Below, piece after piece: positions 29,476-39,551 of a DNA stretch of 64,000 bases (position 1 is the first letter of the stretch; each line of letters starts with the position of its first letter). The notes under the pieces are model-generated. The model was not told the DNA's origin. It ran no database searches and was given only the letters and a program-made list of their open reading frames with translations. The position numbers and the translations under genes are program-made. This stretch comes from Pseudomonas poae (GTDB lineage: Bacteria > Pseudomonadota > Gammaproteobacteria > Pseudomonadales > Pseudomonadaceae): assembly GCF_001439785.1 (NCBI RefSeq), contig NZ_JYLI01000004.1, forward strand, positions 248,001 through 312,000, read 5' to 3'.

Positions 29476-32400
29476 GTGTCGATTCATGTCGCGTTGCACC
29501 ACGTTACGCATTACCGCTACGACCGCGCTGTCGAACTCGGCCCACAGATCGTGCGTTTGCGCCCCACACCCCATAGCCGCACGCGGATCCTGTCCTACGC
29601 GCTCAACGTGCAGCCCGAGCAGCACTTCATCAATTGGCAGCAGGACCCCCAGGGCAATTACCTGGCGCGCCTGGTGTTCCCGGAAAAAACCACCGAGCTG
29701 CGCATCGAAGTCGACCTGGTCGCCGAAATCGCGGTGTTCAATCCGTTCGACTTTTTCCTTGAGCCCTACGCCGAGAACATCCCCTTCAGCTACGCCGCCG
29801 ATGAGCAGCGCGAGCTGGCGCCGTACCTGGAAACGCTGCCGCTGACGCCAACGTTTGCCGCCTACCTGGCCGGTATCGACCGCACGCCCTTGCCGGCGGT
29901 GGATTTTCTGGTGGGCCTCAACCAGCGCCTGGCCGCCGATATCGGTTACCTGATCCGCATGGAGCCGGGTGTGCAGACCCCTGAATTCACCCTGCAGAAC
30001 GCCTCCGGTTCCTGCCGCGATTCGGCCTGGCTGCTGGTGCAATTGCTGCGCAACCTCGGGCTGGCCGCGCGGTTTGTGTCCGGTTACCTGATCCAGCTCA
30101 CGGCAGACGTCAAGGCCCTCGATGGCCCCTCCGGTACCGAGGTGGACTTCACCGACCTGCACGCCTGGTGCGAGGTGTATCTGCCCGGCGCCGGCTGGAT
30201 CGGCCTGGATGCGACCTCCGGCCTGTTCGCCGGTGAAGGCCATATCCCCTTGGCCTGCAGTCCCGACCCATCGTCCGCCGCGCCGATCAGTGGGCTGGTG
30301 GAGCCATGCGGCTGCGAATTCACCCACGAGATGTCAGTGGAGCGCATCTGGGAAGCCCCACGGGTAACCAAACCCTACACCGAAGCACAGTGGCAGGAGA
30401 TCCAGGCCCTGGGTCAGCAGATCGATAGCGACCTGCTCAAGCACGACGTGCGCCTGACCATGGGCGGTGAGCCCACCTTCGTCTCCATCGACGACCCCGA
30501 CGGCGCCGAGTGGAACACCGCCGCCCTGGGGCCGGACAAACGGCGTTTGTCCGCCGAACTGTTCCAGCGCATGCGCCAGCACTACGCGCCCCAGGGCCTG
30601 GTGCATTTCGGCCAAGGCAAGTGGTACCCCGGCGAGCAACTGCCGCGCTGGTCGCTCAACTGCTACTGGCGCCGCGATGGCGTGCCGATGTGGCACAACA
30701 GCGCGCTGATCGCCGATGAGCAGCAGAGTTATGGTGCCGACAGCGAGATGGCCGGGCGTTTCCTGGCCAGTGTGGCCGAACGCCTGAAATTGCCGGCGCG
30801 CTTCGTGTTCCCGGCCTTCGAAGACAACTTCTACTACCTGTGGCGCGAAGGGGCGCTGCCGCAGAACGTCACTGCCCAGGACCCGCGTTTGAGCGACGAG
30901 CTGGAACGCGAACGCCTGCGCAAGGTATTCGCCCAAGGGCTGGATAAAGTCATCGGCCAGGTGCTGCCGCTGGCGCGCACCGCTGCCAATGATCGCTGGC
31001 AGAGCGGGCGCTGGTATTTGCGCGACAGCCACTGTCGCCTGGTGCCGGGCGATTCGCCATTGGGTTACCGCTTGCCGCTGGCCTCGCAACCTTGGGTCAC
31101 GGCGGCCGAGTACCCGTTTGTGCACCCCACCGACCCCAACCAGGACCTGCCGGAGTTACCCACCACCGCCCAACTGCACCAGCACGGCGAACCCGCGCCC
31201 AGCGATGAGCGTGTGCCCGAGGTGGACGAGTCCGCCGATTGGCTGACGCGCACCGCGCTGTGCGCCGAAGCCCGTGAAGGGCGGCTGTACCTGTTCATGC
31301 CGCCGCTGGAACGGGTTGAGGATTACCTGGAGCTGGTGGCCGCCATTGAAGCCACCGCCGATGAGCTGCAGTGCCCTGTGTTGCTCGAAGGTTACGAGCC
31401 GCCGGCCGATACGCGCCTGAGCAACTTTCGCGTCACGCCCGACCCCGGGGTGATCGAGGTCAACGTACAGCCGTCCGCCACCTGGAACGAGTTGGTGGAG
31501 CGCACCGAATTCCTCTACGAAGAGGCACGGCAAACCCGTCTGACCACCGAAAAATTCATGATCGACGGGCGCCACACCGGCACCGGCGGTGGTAACCACT
31601 TCGTGCTCGGCGGCGCGACACCCAAGGACTCGCCGTTCCTGCGCCGGCCCGACCTGCTGCGCAGCCTGATCAGCTATTGGCACAATCACCCGTCGTTGTC
31701 GTACCTGTTTTCCGGGCTGTTTATCGGCCCGACCTCCCAGGCGCCACGGGTGGACGAAGCGCGCAACGACGCGTTGTACGAGCTGGAAATCGCCTTTGCG
31801 CAAATGCCCGCACCGGGCGAAGAATGCCCGCCGTGGCTGGTCGACCGTCTGCTGCGCAACCTGCTGATCGACGTGACGGGCAACACCCATCGCGCTGAAT
31901 TCTGCATCGACAAACTCTACTCACCGGACGGCGCCACCGGGCGGCTGGGCCTGCTGGAACTGCGCGCGTTCGAAATGCCACCCCATGCGCGCATGAGCTT
32001 GACCCAGCAATTGCTGCTGCGCGCCCTGGTCGCACGCTTCTGGCGTGAGCCTTACGCGCCGGCGAAACTGGTGCGCTGGGGCACCGAGCTGCATGACCGC
32101 TTCCTGTTGCCGCAGGTTATCGCGCAGGACTTTGCCGACGTGATCGACGAGCTCAACACCGCCGGTTACCCACTGCGCACCGAGTGGTTTGCCGCGCACC
32201 TGGAGTTCCGTTTCCCCAAAGTCGGCGACTATGCCGTCAGCGGCATCGAGCTGGAACTGCGCCAGGCCCTGGAGCCCTGGCATGTGCTGGGCGAGGAAGG
32301 CGCGGTGGGCGGCACGGTGCGTTATGTGGATTCGTCACTGGAGCGCCTGCAAGTGAAGTTGACCGGTCTGGCGCCGCAGCGCTACCTGCTGACCTGCAAC

Positions 32401-32766
32401 GGTATTGCCGTGCCCCTGCAGCCCACCGGCCGCGTCGGCGAGTTCGTCGCCGGGGTGCGTTATCGCGCCTGGCAACCGGCCAACTGCCTGCAACCGACCA
32501 TCGCAGTGCACGCACCGCTGGTGTTCGACCTGCTCGACACCTGGATGCAACGCTCCCTGGGCGGTTGCCAGTACCACGTCGCCCATCCGGGCGGGCGCAA
32601 CTACGACAGCCTGCCGGTGAATGCCAATGAGGCCGAGAGCCGGCGCATGGCGCGGTTTTTCCGCCTGGGCCATACGCCAGGAAAGCTCACGGTGCCGACT
32701 GTGGTGCTCAACGATGAATTGCCGATGACGTTGGATCTGCGCCGCTTCCCCAATAAAAATGACTGA
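29476..32766 (+). CDS. Transglutaminase-like / DUF2126 (predicted COOH-NH2 ligase) fusion protein
   Basis: This 1096-residue cytoplasmic protein has an N-terminal transglutaminase-like domain (1 to about 290) with a plausible Cys-His-Asp triad in ASGSCRDSAW (near 178), DLHAWCEVYLPG (near 228) and GLDATSG (near 243). The remainder is DUF2126, recalled from comparative-genomics work as a predicted carboxylate-amine ligase, with motifs MGGEPTFVSIDDPDG, HFGQGKWYPGEQLPRW and KFMIDGRHTGTGGGNHFVLG. The start is GTG at 29476 behind AGGAGG; the in-frame TTG at 29434 overlaps the promoter. It heads a three-gene cluster with an ATP-grasp/alpha-E protein and a second transglutaminase. The substrate is unknown. 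Confidence 0.9.
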   Translation: MSIHVALHHVTHYRYDRAVELGPQIVRLRPTPHSRTRILSYALNVQPEQHFINWQQDPQGNYLARLVFPEKTTELRIEVDLVAEIAVFNPFDFFLEPYAENIPFSYAADEQRELAPYLETLPLTPTFAAYLAGIDRTPLPAVDFLVGLNQRLAADIGYLIRMEPGVQTPEFTLQNASGSCRDSAWLLVQLLRNLGLAARFVSGYLIQLTADVKALDGPSGTEVDFTDLHAWCEVYLPGAGWIGLDATSGLFAGEGHIPLACSPDPSSAAPISGLVEPCGCEFTHEMSVERIWEAPRVTKPYTEAQWQEIQALGQQIDSDLLKHDVRLTMGGEPTFVSIDDPDGAEWNTAALGPDKRRLSAELFQRMRQHYAPQGLVHFGQGKWYPGEQLPRWSLNCYWRRDGVPMWHNSALIADEQQSYGADSEMAGRFLASVAERLKLPARFVFPAFEDNFYYLWREGALPQNVTAQDPRLSDELERERLRKVFAQGLDKVIGQVLPLARTAANDRWQSGRWYLRDSHCRLVPGDSPLGYRLPLASQPWVTAAEYPFVHPTDPNQDLPELPTTAQLHQHGEPAPSDERVPEVDESADWLTRTALCAEAREGRLYLFMPPLERVEDYLELVAAIEATADELQCPVLLEGYEPPADTRLSNFRVTPDPGVIEVNVQPSATWNELVERTEFLYEEARQTRLTTEKFMIDGRHTGTGGGNHFVLGGATPKDSPFLRRPDLLRSLISYWHNHPSLSYLFSGLFIGPTSQAPRVDEARNDALYELEIAFAQMPAPGEECPPWLVDRLLRNLLIDVTGNTHRAEFCIDKLYSPDGATGRLGLLELRAFEMPPHARMSLTQQLLLRALVARFWREPYAPAKLVRWGTELHDRFLLPQVIAQDFADVIDELNTAGYPLRTEWFAAHLEFRFPKVGDYAVSGIELELRQALEPWHVLGEEGAVGGTVRYVDSSLERLQVKLTGLAPQRYLLTCNGIAVPLQPTGRVGEFVAGVRYRAWQPANCLQPTIAVHAPLVFDLLDTWMQRSLGGCQYHVAHPGGRNYDSLPVNANEAESRRMARFFRLGHTPGKLTVPTVVLNDELPMTLDLRRFPNKND

Positions 32767-32779
32767 ATGCAGTTCAACA

Positions 32780-32870
32780 TGTGAGAGGGGGCTTGCTCCC
32801 GATCGCGGTACATCAGCCGATACATAAGTGACTGATCCACCGCCATCGGGAGTAAGCCCCCTCCCACATT
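32780..32870 (+). repeat. REP doublet, GCTCCCGAT class
   Basis: Cores GTGAGAGGGGGCTTGCTCCC and GGGAGTAAGCCCCCTCCCAC are inverted around a spacer with the near-palindrome CAGCCGATACATAAGTGACTG. It separates two genes of the same presumed operon, 55 bp before the ATP-grasp gene. Confidence 0.82.
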
Positions 32871-32925
32871 GGATTGCGGCAAGTTTGAATTACACTGACT
32901 CCCCTTTGCCTCTGCCGAGCGTTCC

Positions 32926-35412
32926 ATGTCCGATTTGCTCGACCGTTACCCGCTGACCGCGGGCACTTACCACGAACTGCTCGATGACAGCGGCGCCGTG
33001 CGTGCCCATTGGCAGCGCCTGCTCGACCATCTGCAACGCAGCACGCCCAACCAGTTGGCTCAGCGTCAGGCGCTGCTCACCCGGCAGATCCAGGAAAACG
33101 GCGTGACCTACAACGTCTACGCCGACCCCAAAGGCGCCGACCGTCCGTGGGAGTTGGACCTGCTGCCCCATGTGCTGGCCGCCGATGAATGGCAGCACCT
33201 GGCGGCCGGTATCGCCCAGCGTGCGCGCCTGCTCAATGCCGTGCTCGCCGACCTGTACGGCCCGCAACGCCTGATCGCCGAAGGCCTGCTGCCGGCCGAG
33301 CTGGTATTCGGGCATAACAATTTCCTGTGGCCGTGCCAGGGCATCCAGCCGCCCGACGGCGCGTTCCTGCACCTGTACGCGGTGGATCTGGCGCGCACCC
33401 CCGATGGCCGCTGGTGGGTGACGGCAGACCGTACCCAGGCACCCTCGGGCGCCGGCTATGCCCTGGAAAACCGCACCATCGTGTCCCGCGCCTTTCCGGA
33501 CCTGTACCGCGATCTGCAAGTGCAGCACCTCACCGGTTTTTTTCGCACGCTTCAGGAAACCCTGGCGCGCCAGGCACCGGGCGACAACCAGCCGCCACTG
33601 ATCGTGCTGCTCACCCCGGGGCGCTTCAACGAAAGTTATTTCGAACACCTTTACCTGGCCCGCCAGCTTGGCTATCCGCTGGTGGAAGGCGGCGACCTGA
33701 CCGTGCGCGACAGTACCGTGTTCCTCAAGACCCTCAGCGGCCTGCGCCGGGTGCACGCAATCATGCGCCGCCTGGACGATGACTTCTGCGACCCGCTGGA
33801 GCTGCGCACCGACTCGGCCCTCGGCGTGCCCGGCCTGCTCGACGCCGTGCGCCAGGGCAATGTGCTGGTGGCCAATGCCCTGGGCAGTGGCGTGCTGGAG
33901 TCCCCGGGGCTGCTGGGCTTTTTGCCGAAGATCAACGAGTTTCTGTTCGGCGAAACGCTGATCCTGCCGTCGATTGCCACCTGGTGGTGCGGCGAGGCGC
34001 CGGTGCTGGCCGAAGCCCTGGAGAAACTGCCCGAGCTGCTGATCAAACCGGCGTTTCCTTCGCAGAGTTTCGCCCCGGTCTTCGGTCGCGACCTCAACCC
34101 CGCGCAGCGCCAGGCTCTGGCCGAGCGCATGCGCGCGCGGCCCTACGCCTACGTTGCCCAGGAGCTGGCGCAGCTGTCCCAGGCGCCGGTGTGGCACACC
34201 GTTGACGATCACCTGCAACACCGCGCCATCGGCATGCGCGTGTACGCCGTTGCCAGCGAAGACGGTTATCGCGTGTTGCCCGGCGGCCTTACCCGCGTGG
34301 CGGCCGATGCCGACGCCGAAGTGGTGTCGATGCAACGCGGCGGCGCGAGCAAGGACACCTGGGTGCTCGGCGAGCGCGCCGCCGGTGGCGAACTGTGGCG
34401 CGCACAACGCACGATTGGCGCCCATGACCTGGTGCGCCGAGACCCCTATTTGCCTTCGCGTGTGGTGGAAAACCTGTTCTGGTTCGGCCGCTATTGCGAG
34501 CGCTGCGATAACAGCGCGCGCTGGTTGCGCATCGTGCTCGCGCGCTATGTCGACGGCGACGACCCGCTGGCCTTGCAGGCGGCGGTGGAGCTGGGAGAAA
34601 ACCTGCGCCTGCTGCCGGAGGAGGGCGAGTTGCCGCAGCGCCTGCTCGCGGCCTTGTTGGGGGATGACTGGCCGTCGAGCCTGCGCGCCAACCTGCAACG
34701 CTTGCAGTGGGCGGCGTCTCAGGTGCGCGGCAAATTGTCCCGCGAGAACTGGCAGGCGCTGGTGGAGCTGCAGCGCGAAGCCATGGCGCTGGAACGCGAC
34801 GCTGCGGATGTCGGCGAGCTGCTGGACTTCCTCAACCGCCTGGTGATGTCCCTGGCGGCGCTGTCCGGCTTTGCTCTGGACGACATGACCCGCGACGAAG
34901 GCTGGCGCTTTCTGATGATGGGGCGACGCATCGAGCGCCTGCAGTTTCTGAGCAGCAGCCTGGCAGCGTTCCTGCGCGGCGTGGCGGTGTTCGATCAGGC
35001 CGGGCTTGAGTGGTTGCTGGAGCTGGGCAACAGCAGCATCACCTACCGCTCGCGCTACCTGGCGGTGCCGCAGTTGATCCCGGTGCTCGACCTGTTACTG
35101 CTCGATGAGCAAAACCCCCACGCGGTGCTGTTCCAGCTCAAACTGGTGAGCCGTACCTTGCGCCGCTTGAACGACGACTTCGGCGTGCCGCGCGAAACCG
35201 GCCTGGCTCCGTTGGTGGAGCGCCTGGCGCGTTTCGACCTGGCGTGCCTGGAGAACCCGCTGTTCGGCGAACCCGGCGTGCGCGCCGCACTGAACGGCTT
35301 GGCCGACCTGTTGCAGGCGGTCGCCGATGAGAGCGGGCAGGTATCGGATCGCCTGGCCCTGCGCCATTTTGCCCATGTGGATGATGTCAGCCAGCAAACG
35401 GTGTCGGTGTAA
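32926..35412 (+). CDS. Circularly permuted ATP-grasp / alpha-E domain protein
   Basis: This 828-residue protein combines a circularly permuted ATP-grasp ligase half (residues 1 to about 480; NGVTYNVYADPKGADRPWEL, LVFGHNNFLWPCQGIQPP, LTPGRFNESYFEHLYLARQLG, ANALGSGVLESPGLLGFLPK) with a C-terminal alpha-E helical domain (about 500-820; SRVVENLFWFGRYCERCDNSA, FLMMGRRIERLQFL, DLLLLDEQNPHAVLFQL). In many bacteria these two domains are separate adjacent genes; here they are fused. ATP-grasp enzymes join a carboxylate to an amine or thiol, so with its transglutaminase neighbours it probably builds or attaches a peptide-like product. The stop overlaps the next start (TAATG). Confidence 0.92.
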   Translation: MSDLLDRYPLTAGTYHELLDDSGAVRAHWQRLLDHLQRSTPNQLAQRQALLTRQIQENGVTYNVYADPKGADRPWELDLLPHVLAADEWQHLAAGIAQRARLLNAVLADLYGPQRLIAEGLLPAELVFGHNNFLWPCQGIQPPDGAFLHLYAVDLARTPDGRWWVTADRTQAPSGAGYALENRTIVSRAFPDLYRDLQVQHLTGFFRTLQETLARQAPGDNQPPLIVLLTPGRFNESYFEHLYLARQLGYPLVEGGDLTVRDSTVFLKTLSGLRRVHAIMRRLDDDFCDPLELRTDSALGVPGLLDAVRQGNVLVANALGSGVLESPGLLGFLPKINEFLFGETLILPSIATWWCGEAPVLAEALEKLPELLIKPAFPSQSFAPVFGRDLNPAQRQALAERMRARPYAYVAQELAQLSQAPVWHTVDDHLQHRAIGMRVYAVASEDGYRVLPGGLTRVAADADAEVVSMQRGGASKDTWVLGERAAGGELWRAQRTIGAHDLVRRDPYLPSRVVENLFWFGRYCERCDNSARWLRIVLARYVDGDDPLALQAAVELGENLRLLPEEGELPQRLLAALLGDDWPSSLRANLQRLQWAASQVRGKLSRENWQALVELQREAMALERDAADVGELLDFLNRLVMSLAALSGFALDDMTRDEGWRFLMMGRRIERLQFLSSSLAAFLRGVAVFDQAGLEWLLELGNSSITYRSRYLAVPQLIPVLDLLLLDEQNPHAVLFQLKLVSRTLRRLNDDFGVPRETGLAPLVERLARFDLACLENPLFGEPGVRAALNGLADLLQAVADESGQVSDRLALRHFAHVDDVSQQTVSV

Positions 35413-36302
35413 TGAGCGCGCGCTATCAGATTTTTCACGATACCCATTACCACTACGACAGCCCGGTGTCCCTGGCCCAGCAGTTGGCCCACCTGTGGCC
35501 GCGGCCCTGCGCCTGGCAGCGTTGCAGCTCGCAGCAACTGGACATCAGCCCCGAGCCGTCCTCGCGGCGCGATGAGCTGGACGTGTTCGGCAACCCGATC
35601 ACTCGGCTGGCGTTTGAGCGGCCTCACGATGAATTGCTGGTCAATGCCAGCCTGAGCGTGGAAGTGCTGGCCCGGCCGGCGCTGGATTTTCGGCAGTCGC
35701 CGGCCTGGGACCACACCCGTGACAGCCTGGCCTACCGCAGCCAGCCGCTGTCGCCAGAGCGCATCGAAGCCTGTCGCTATCGGTTCGAATCGCCTTACGT
35801 GCACCTCAAACAAACGTTCGTCGAGTTCTCTGCCAGCTGTTTCCCGCCCGGCGCGCCGTTGCTGGTGGGCGTGCAGGCATTGATGGAAAAGATCTTCAGC
35901 GAGTTCACGTTCGATGCCGAGGCCACCCAGGTCGCCACGCCGCTGGTGGAAGTGCTGGAGCGCCGGCGCGGCGTGTGCCAGGACTTCGCCCACCTGATGC
36001 TCGCCTGCCTGCGCTCGCGCGGCCTGCCGGCACGCTACATCAGCGGCTACCTGCTCACCCAGCCGCCGCCCGGCCAGCCACGGCTGATCGGCGCCGATGC
36101 GTCCCACGCGTGGGTTTCGGTGTTTTGCCCGGTGTCGGGCTGGGTCGATTTTGATCCGACGAATAATGTGCAGCCGGCACTGGAACATATCACCCTGGCC
36201 TGGGGCCGGGATTTCTCCGATGTGTCGCCGTTGCGGGGAGTGATTCTGGGAGGGGGGAGCCATGACCCGGAGGTGCGGGTGACGGTGATGCCGCTGGAAT
36301 GA
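35412..36302 (+). CDS. Transglutaminase-like cysteine protease family protein
   Basis: This 296-residue protein has the N-terminal beta region common to bacterial transglutaminase-like proteins (YQIFHDTHYHYDSPVSLAQQ) and the catalytic core: Cys in RRGVCQDFAHLML (near 187), His in DASHAWVSVF (near 231) and Asp in WVDFDPTNN (near 246). Such enzymes act as peptidases or amide exchangers. Its start overlaps the ATP-grasp stop by one base, so the two are coupled; with the gene at 29476 it forms a conserved trio often found together in proteobacteria. Cytosolic, no signal peptide. The substrate is unknown. Confidence 0.92.
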   Translation: MSARYQIFHDTHYHYDSPVSLAQQLAHLWPRPCAWQRCSSQQLDISPEPSSRRDELDVFGNPITRLAFERPHDELLVNASLSVEVLARPALDFRQSPAWDHTRDSLAYRSQPLSPERIEACRYRFESPYVHLKQTFVEFSASCFPPGAPLLVGVQALMEKIFSEFTFDAEATQVATPLVEVLERRRGVCQDFAHLMLACLRSRGLPARYISGYLLTQPPPGQPRLIGADASHAWVSVFCPVSGWVDFDPTNNVQPALEHITLAWGRDFSDVSPLRGVILGGGSHDPEVRVTVMPLE

Positions 36303-36338
36303 CTGTGGCAAGCCTGCTTGCCACAGCATGGGGAATAC

Positions 36339-36521
36339 TTATTCAGCCGGATCTTTTGGTGTTTCGCTCTCGTCGCTCGTTACTTCAGCATCTGCATCCG
36401 GGTTTACGCCGCCGGCTTCTTCGTCTGCAGCGGCTTTCTTGCGTTGCAGTTTTTCCTCTTTCTTCTGTTCCTTGGCCAAGTCTCTCTGACGTTTGGCGAA
36501 GGAGTAATTAGGTTTGGCCAT
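36339..36521 (-). CDS. Small highly charged protein, conserved in pseudomonads
   Basis: This 60-residue protein starts MAKPNYSFAKRQRDLAKEQK, continues with a Lys/Glu-rich helical segment (KKEEKLQRKKAAADEEAGG) and ends in an acidic tail. AGAGGA lies before the ATG. I recall short proteins of this kind as common in Pseudomonas genomes, but know no function; the basic helix could contact nucleic acid. It converges with the transglutaminase gene, 36 bp apart. Confidence 0.75.
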   Translation of the reverse strand: MAKPNYSFAKRQRDLAKEQKKEEKLQRKKAAADEEAGGVNPDADAEVTSDESETPKDPAE

Positions 36522-36742
36522 GGGCGATCCTCTAGGGTCGAAGGTGAGGGGGGCGGCGCGCAGCTGCCTTTGGGTCGCTATGGTAGCAGCTTAGCGGCGC
36601 GGTTGGCGGCTGGCTGATTGTGCTGATCAATCTGATAGCCTAAAGTTGTATACAATCTGCCGGTGCAGATCATAAGAATTCGAGCCTGTCTGAGGCACCC
36701 TTTACCGCATTACACGTTTTAAACCTTGCCATGGAGATTCAC

Positions 36743-37189
36743 ATGTTTGCCAAAATCGTTGCTGTTTCCCTGCTGACTCTGGCCAGCGGCCAATTGCTTG
36801 CAGCAGAGTGCGCGGTCACTGTTGATTCCACCGATCAGATGTCCTTCAACACCAAGGAAATCACCATCGACAAAAGCTGCAAGACCTTCACGGTTAACCT
36901 GGAGCACTCGGGCAGCCTGCCAAAGCAAGTGATGGGGCATAACTGGGTGCTCACCACCAAAGCCGACATGCCGGCCGTTGCCAGCGACGGCATGGCGGCC
37001 GGTATCGACAAGGGCTACCTGAAAGAAGGTGACACCCGCATCATCGCGCACACCAAGCTGATCGGCGCGGGTGAAAAAGACTCGGTGACTTTCGATGTGT
37101 CCAAGCTGGCGGCGGGTACCGAGTACGAGTTCTTCTGCTCGTTCCCTGGGCATAATTCGATGATGAAAGGCGCGGTGGTGCTCAAGTAG
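36743..37189 (+). CDS. azu: Azurin (periplasmic blue copper protein)
   Basis: Azurin is a type-1 copper electron carrier of the periplasm, used in redox stress and denitrification-linked respiration. The 148-residue precursor has a signal peptide ([20 protein letters not shown], cleaved before AECAVTVDS). The mature protein keeps the copper ligands: His in VMGHNWVL, then Cys, His and Met in [14 protein letters not shown], and the disulphide cysteines ECAV and SCKTF. GGAG precedes the ATG at 36743. The promoter region holds a perfect ATCAA half of an Anr/FNR box near 36625, but the other half is poor. Confidence 0.97.
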   Translation: MFAKIVAVSLLTLASGQLLAAECAVTVDSTDQMSFNTKEITIDKSCKTFTVNLEHSGSLPKQVMGHNWVLTTKADMPAVASDGMAAGIDKGYLKEGDTRIIAHTKLIGAGEKDSVTFDVSKLAAGTEYEFFCSFPGHNSMMKGAVVLK

Positions 37190-37205
37190 GACCGCGTTAT
37201 CGTTT

Positions 37206-37287
37206 ATCGCAGGCAAGCCAGCTCCCACACTTGACCGGGTTCCGACAGGAAAATGCGGTCAAATGTGGGAGCTGGCTTGCCTGCGAT
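37206..37287 (+). repeat. REP doublet, GCCTGCGAT class
   Basis: Inverted cores ATCGCAGGCAAGCCAGCTCC and GGAGCTGGCTTGCCTGCGAT flank a spacer that itself folds (TTGACCG..CGGTCAA). It lies between the convergent azu and nadE genes and probably ends transcription from both. Confidence 0.85.
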
Positions 37288-37298
37288 AGCGGTCTACC

Positions 37299-38126
37299 TC
37301 ACGGCGCGAACGGCATCACCCGCTTGTGCTCGGTCTTGCGATACGTCTCGCAGATGATCCGGAACGCCTCTTCGCGCACGGGCTCACCGTGCAGGAACGC
37401 ATCGATCTCAGCATAGGTCACGCCATGTGACGCCTCATCCGGTTTGCCCGGCGACAAGTCTTCAAGGTCCGCCGTCGGTACTTTCTCCACCAGCGACTCT
37501 GGCGCGCCGAAGTGCCGCGCAATCGCGCGTACCTGGTTTTTCACCAGCCCGCTCAAGGGGGCCAGGTCGCAGGCGCCATCGCCGAACTTGGTGAAAAAAC
37601 CCATCACCGCTTCCGCTGCATGGTCGGTGCCGATCACCAGGCCACCGGCCGCGCCGGCGATGGTGTATTGCGCCACCATGCGCATGCGCGCCTTGGTGTT
37701 GCCCAGCACAAAATCGCGGGACGCGGCGGGCTTGTCTTCAAACGCCGACACTTCCGTGGCCAGGGCCTTCACCGCCGGGCCGATGTTCACGGTGTGACGC
37801 TCATGCGGGTTGATGAAATCCACCGAGGCCTGGGCATCGAGTTCGTCGAACTGGGTTTCGTAGGGCAGGCGCACCGCGATAAAGCGGTAGGCCTCGTCAC
37901 CGCTGCTGGCGCGCAGTTCCTGCATCGCGCGCTGGGCCAAAAGGCCCGCCGTGAGGGAGTCGACGCCGCCGCTGATGCCCAGCACCAGAGCCTTGAGCCC
38001 GGAATTGCGCAGGCAGTCCTGGATAAACGTTATGCGCCTGGTCACTTCGGCCTCAAGGGCCGCCTGATCGTTGAACGGTGCTTGGACCTTGAGCTGCTGC
38101 GCAATTTCACGCTGTACGGCTTGCAT
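37299..38126 (-). CDS. nadE: Ammonia-dependent NAD+ synthetase
   Basis: NadE amidates nicotinate adenine dinucleotide to NAD+. The 275-residue product has the PP-loop [17 protein letters not shown] near residues 50-66 and the later signatures [20 protein letters not shown] and [17 protein letters not shown]. It lacks an N-terminal nitrilase domain, so ammonia and not glutamine is the expected nitrogen donor. Its ATG follows the pncB stop by three bases, forming a pncB-nadE salvage operon. Confidence 0.97.
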   Translation of the reverse strand: MQAVQREIAQQLKVQAPFNDQAALEAEVTRRITFIQDCLRNSGLKALVLGISGGVDSLTAGLLAQRAMQELRASSGDEAYRFIAVRLPYETQFDELDAQASVDFINPHERHTVNIGPAVKALATEVSAFEDKPAASRDFVLGNTKARMRMVAQYTIAGAAGGLVIGTDHAAEAVMGFFTKFGDGACDLAPLSGLVKNQVRAIARHFGAPESLVEKVPTADLEDLSPGKPDEASHGVTYAEIDAFLHGEPVREEAFRIICETYRKTEHKRVMPFAP

Positions 38127-38129
38127 GGT

Positions 38130-39344
38130 TCACTCCTTGCTGGATAGGGCAGGTACTTTGAAAACGTGACGCAAATAGGCGACGAAATTAGGGTCGGTGC
38201 AGTGGGTCTTGCCCGCTTCATCGGAAATCTTCGCGACGGGCTGGCCATTGCAGGCGGTCATTTTAAGCACGATGCTCATCGGTTCCACCCCTGGAATATC
38301 GCAGGTCAGGTTGGTGCCGATACCAAAGCTCACATTGATGCGACCGCGCAGCGCACGGAATATCTCCAGCGCCTTGGGCAGCGTCAGACTGTCGGAGAAC
38401 ACCAGGGTCTTGCTCATCGGCTCGATGCCCAGTTTGTGATAGTGGGCGATGGCTTTTTCGGCCCATTGCACCGGGTCGCCGGAGTCGTGGCGCAGACCAT
38501 CGAACAGTTTGGCGAAGTACAGATCGAAGTCGCCCAGGAACGCGTCGGTGGTGATGCAATCGGTCAGGGCGATGCCGAGCAGGCCACGGTATTCACGCAC
38601 CCAGCAGTCGAGCGCGGCGATCTGGCTATCGATCAGGCGCGGGCCGAGTTGCTGGTGGGCCATGATCCACTCGTGGGCCATGGTGCCCAGCGGCTTCATG
38701 TCCAGTTCGCGGGCCAGGTGCACGTTGCTGGTGCCCACGAAGCGTCCCGGAAAATCGTGCTTGAGCACGCTCACCACTTCTTCCTGCACGCGGTAGGAAA
38801 AGCGTCGGCGCGTGCCGAAATCCGCCACTTGCAGCTCCGCCAGCTCATCGCTGCTCGCGTTGGCGGTCAGCCAGTCGAACTTGCGATACAGCTGCTCGCG
38901 CGCCTGTTCGAGGATCACGCTCTGGTAGCGGTAGCGGTTACGCACTTCGCTGACAATCGCCAGCATCGGCACTTCAAACAGGATTACATGCAGCCACGGC
39001 CCGCGCAGGCGGATAAACAGCTCGCCGTTTTCGATACCGGTCTGCACGTAGCGCAGGTTGAAGCGAAACAGCCCGAGAAAGCGCAAAAAGTCCGGCTTCA
39101 TGAAACTGATGCGTTCCAGAAAGCCCAGTTGATCTGGGCTCAGGCTCAACTCGGCGAGGCGCTCGATCTGGTAGCGGATCTCTGCCAGGTACGGACGCAG
39201 GTCTTCGCTGTTGCGGCAACGAAACTCCCATTCAACTTCCACGTTCGGGTAGTTGTGCAGCACCGCCTGCATCATGGTCAGCTTGTAGAAGTCGGTGTCG
39301 AGCAGGTTCTGCACGATGCGATCGGCAAACACACTCTCGCTCAT
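38130..39344 (-). CDS. pncB: Nicotinate phosphoribosyltransferase
   Basis: PncB joins nicotinate to PRPP in the NAD salvage pathway. The 404-residue product has [20 protein letters not shown] near the N-terminus, the conserved histidine region [15 protein letters not shown] (site of autophosphorylation in this family) and [15 protein letters not shown] plus [16 protein letters not shown] in the phosphoribosyl-binding half. ATG 39344 ([10 protein letters not shown]) is chosen; the longer in-frame start at 39392 adds 16 residues foreign to the family. It is cotranscribed with nadE. Confidence 0.97.
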   Translation of the reverse strand: MSESVFADRIVQNLLDTDFYKLTMMQAVLHNYPNVEVEWEFRCRNSEDLRPYLAEIRYQIERLAELSLSPDQLGFLERISFMKPDFLRFLGLFRFNLRYVQTGIENGELFIRLRGPWLHVILFEVPMLAIVSEVRNRYRYQSVILEQAREQLYRKFDWLTANASSDELAELQVADFGTRRRFSYRVQEEVVSVLKHDFPGRFVGTSNVHLARELDMKPLGTMAHEWIMAHQQLGPRLIDSQIAALDCWVREYRGLLGIALTDCITTDAFLGDFDLYFAKLFDGLRHDSGDPVQWAEKAIAHYHKLGIEPMSKTLVFSDSLTLPKALEIFRALRGRINVSFGIGTNLTCDIPGVEPMSIVLKMTACNGQPVAKISDEAGKTHCTDPNFVAYLRHVFKVPALSSKE

Positions 39345-39468
39345 AACGGGAATCTCCAGACGGGTCGGCGATGGAGGCCGGCCTTTACGCACAATTGAGG
39401 AAGGGGGTTAGTGGCGCATAGACCTGTGGGGGATTGCCAGTGATTTTTTCAGTGAGGCCATTGGCGTC

Positions 39469-39534
39469 ATCGCAGGCAAGCCAGCTCCCACAGGTTAAAA
39501 TGCATTCCAATGTGGGAGCTGGCTTGCCTGCGAT
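39469..39534 (+). repeat. REP doublet, GCCTGCGAT class
   Basis: Perfect inverted cores ATCGCAGGCAAGCCAGCTCC and GGAGCTGGCTTGCCTGCGAT surround an 18-base centre with TGCATT. It lies between the pncB upstream region and the 3' end of the LysR gene. Confidence 0.87.
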
Positions 39535-39551
39535 GGCGGTTTTCCAGGCGA

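Noticed and set aside
36615..36635. Possible Anr box upstream of azu
   Set aside because: Only one half (ATCAA) is good; the other half fits in too few positions to call a site.
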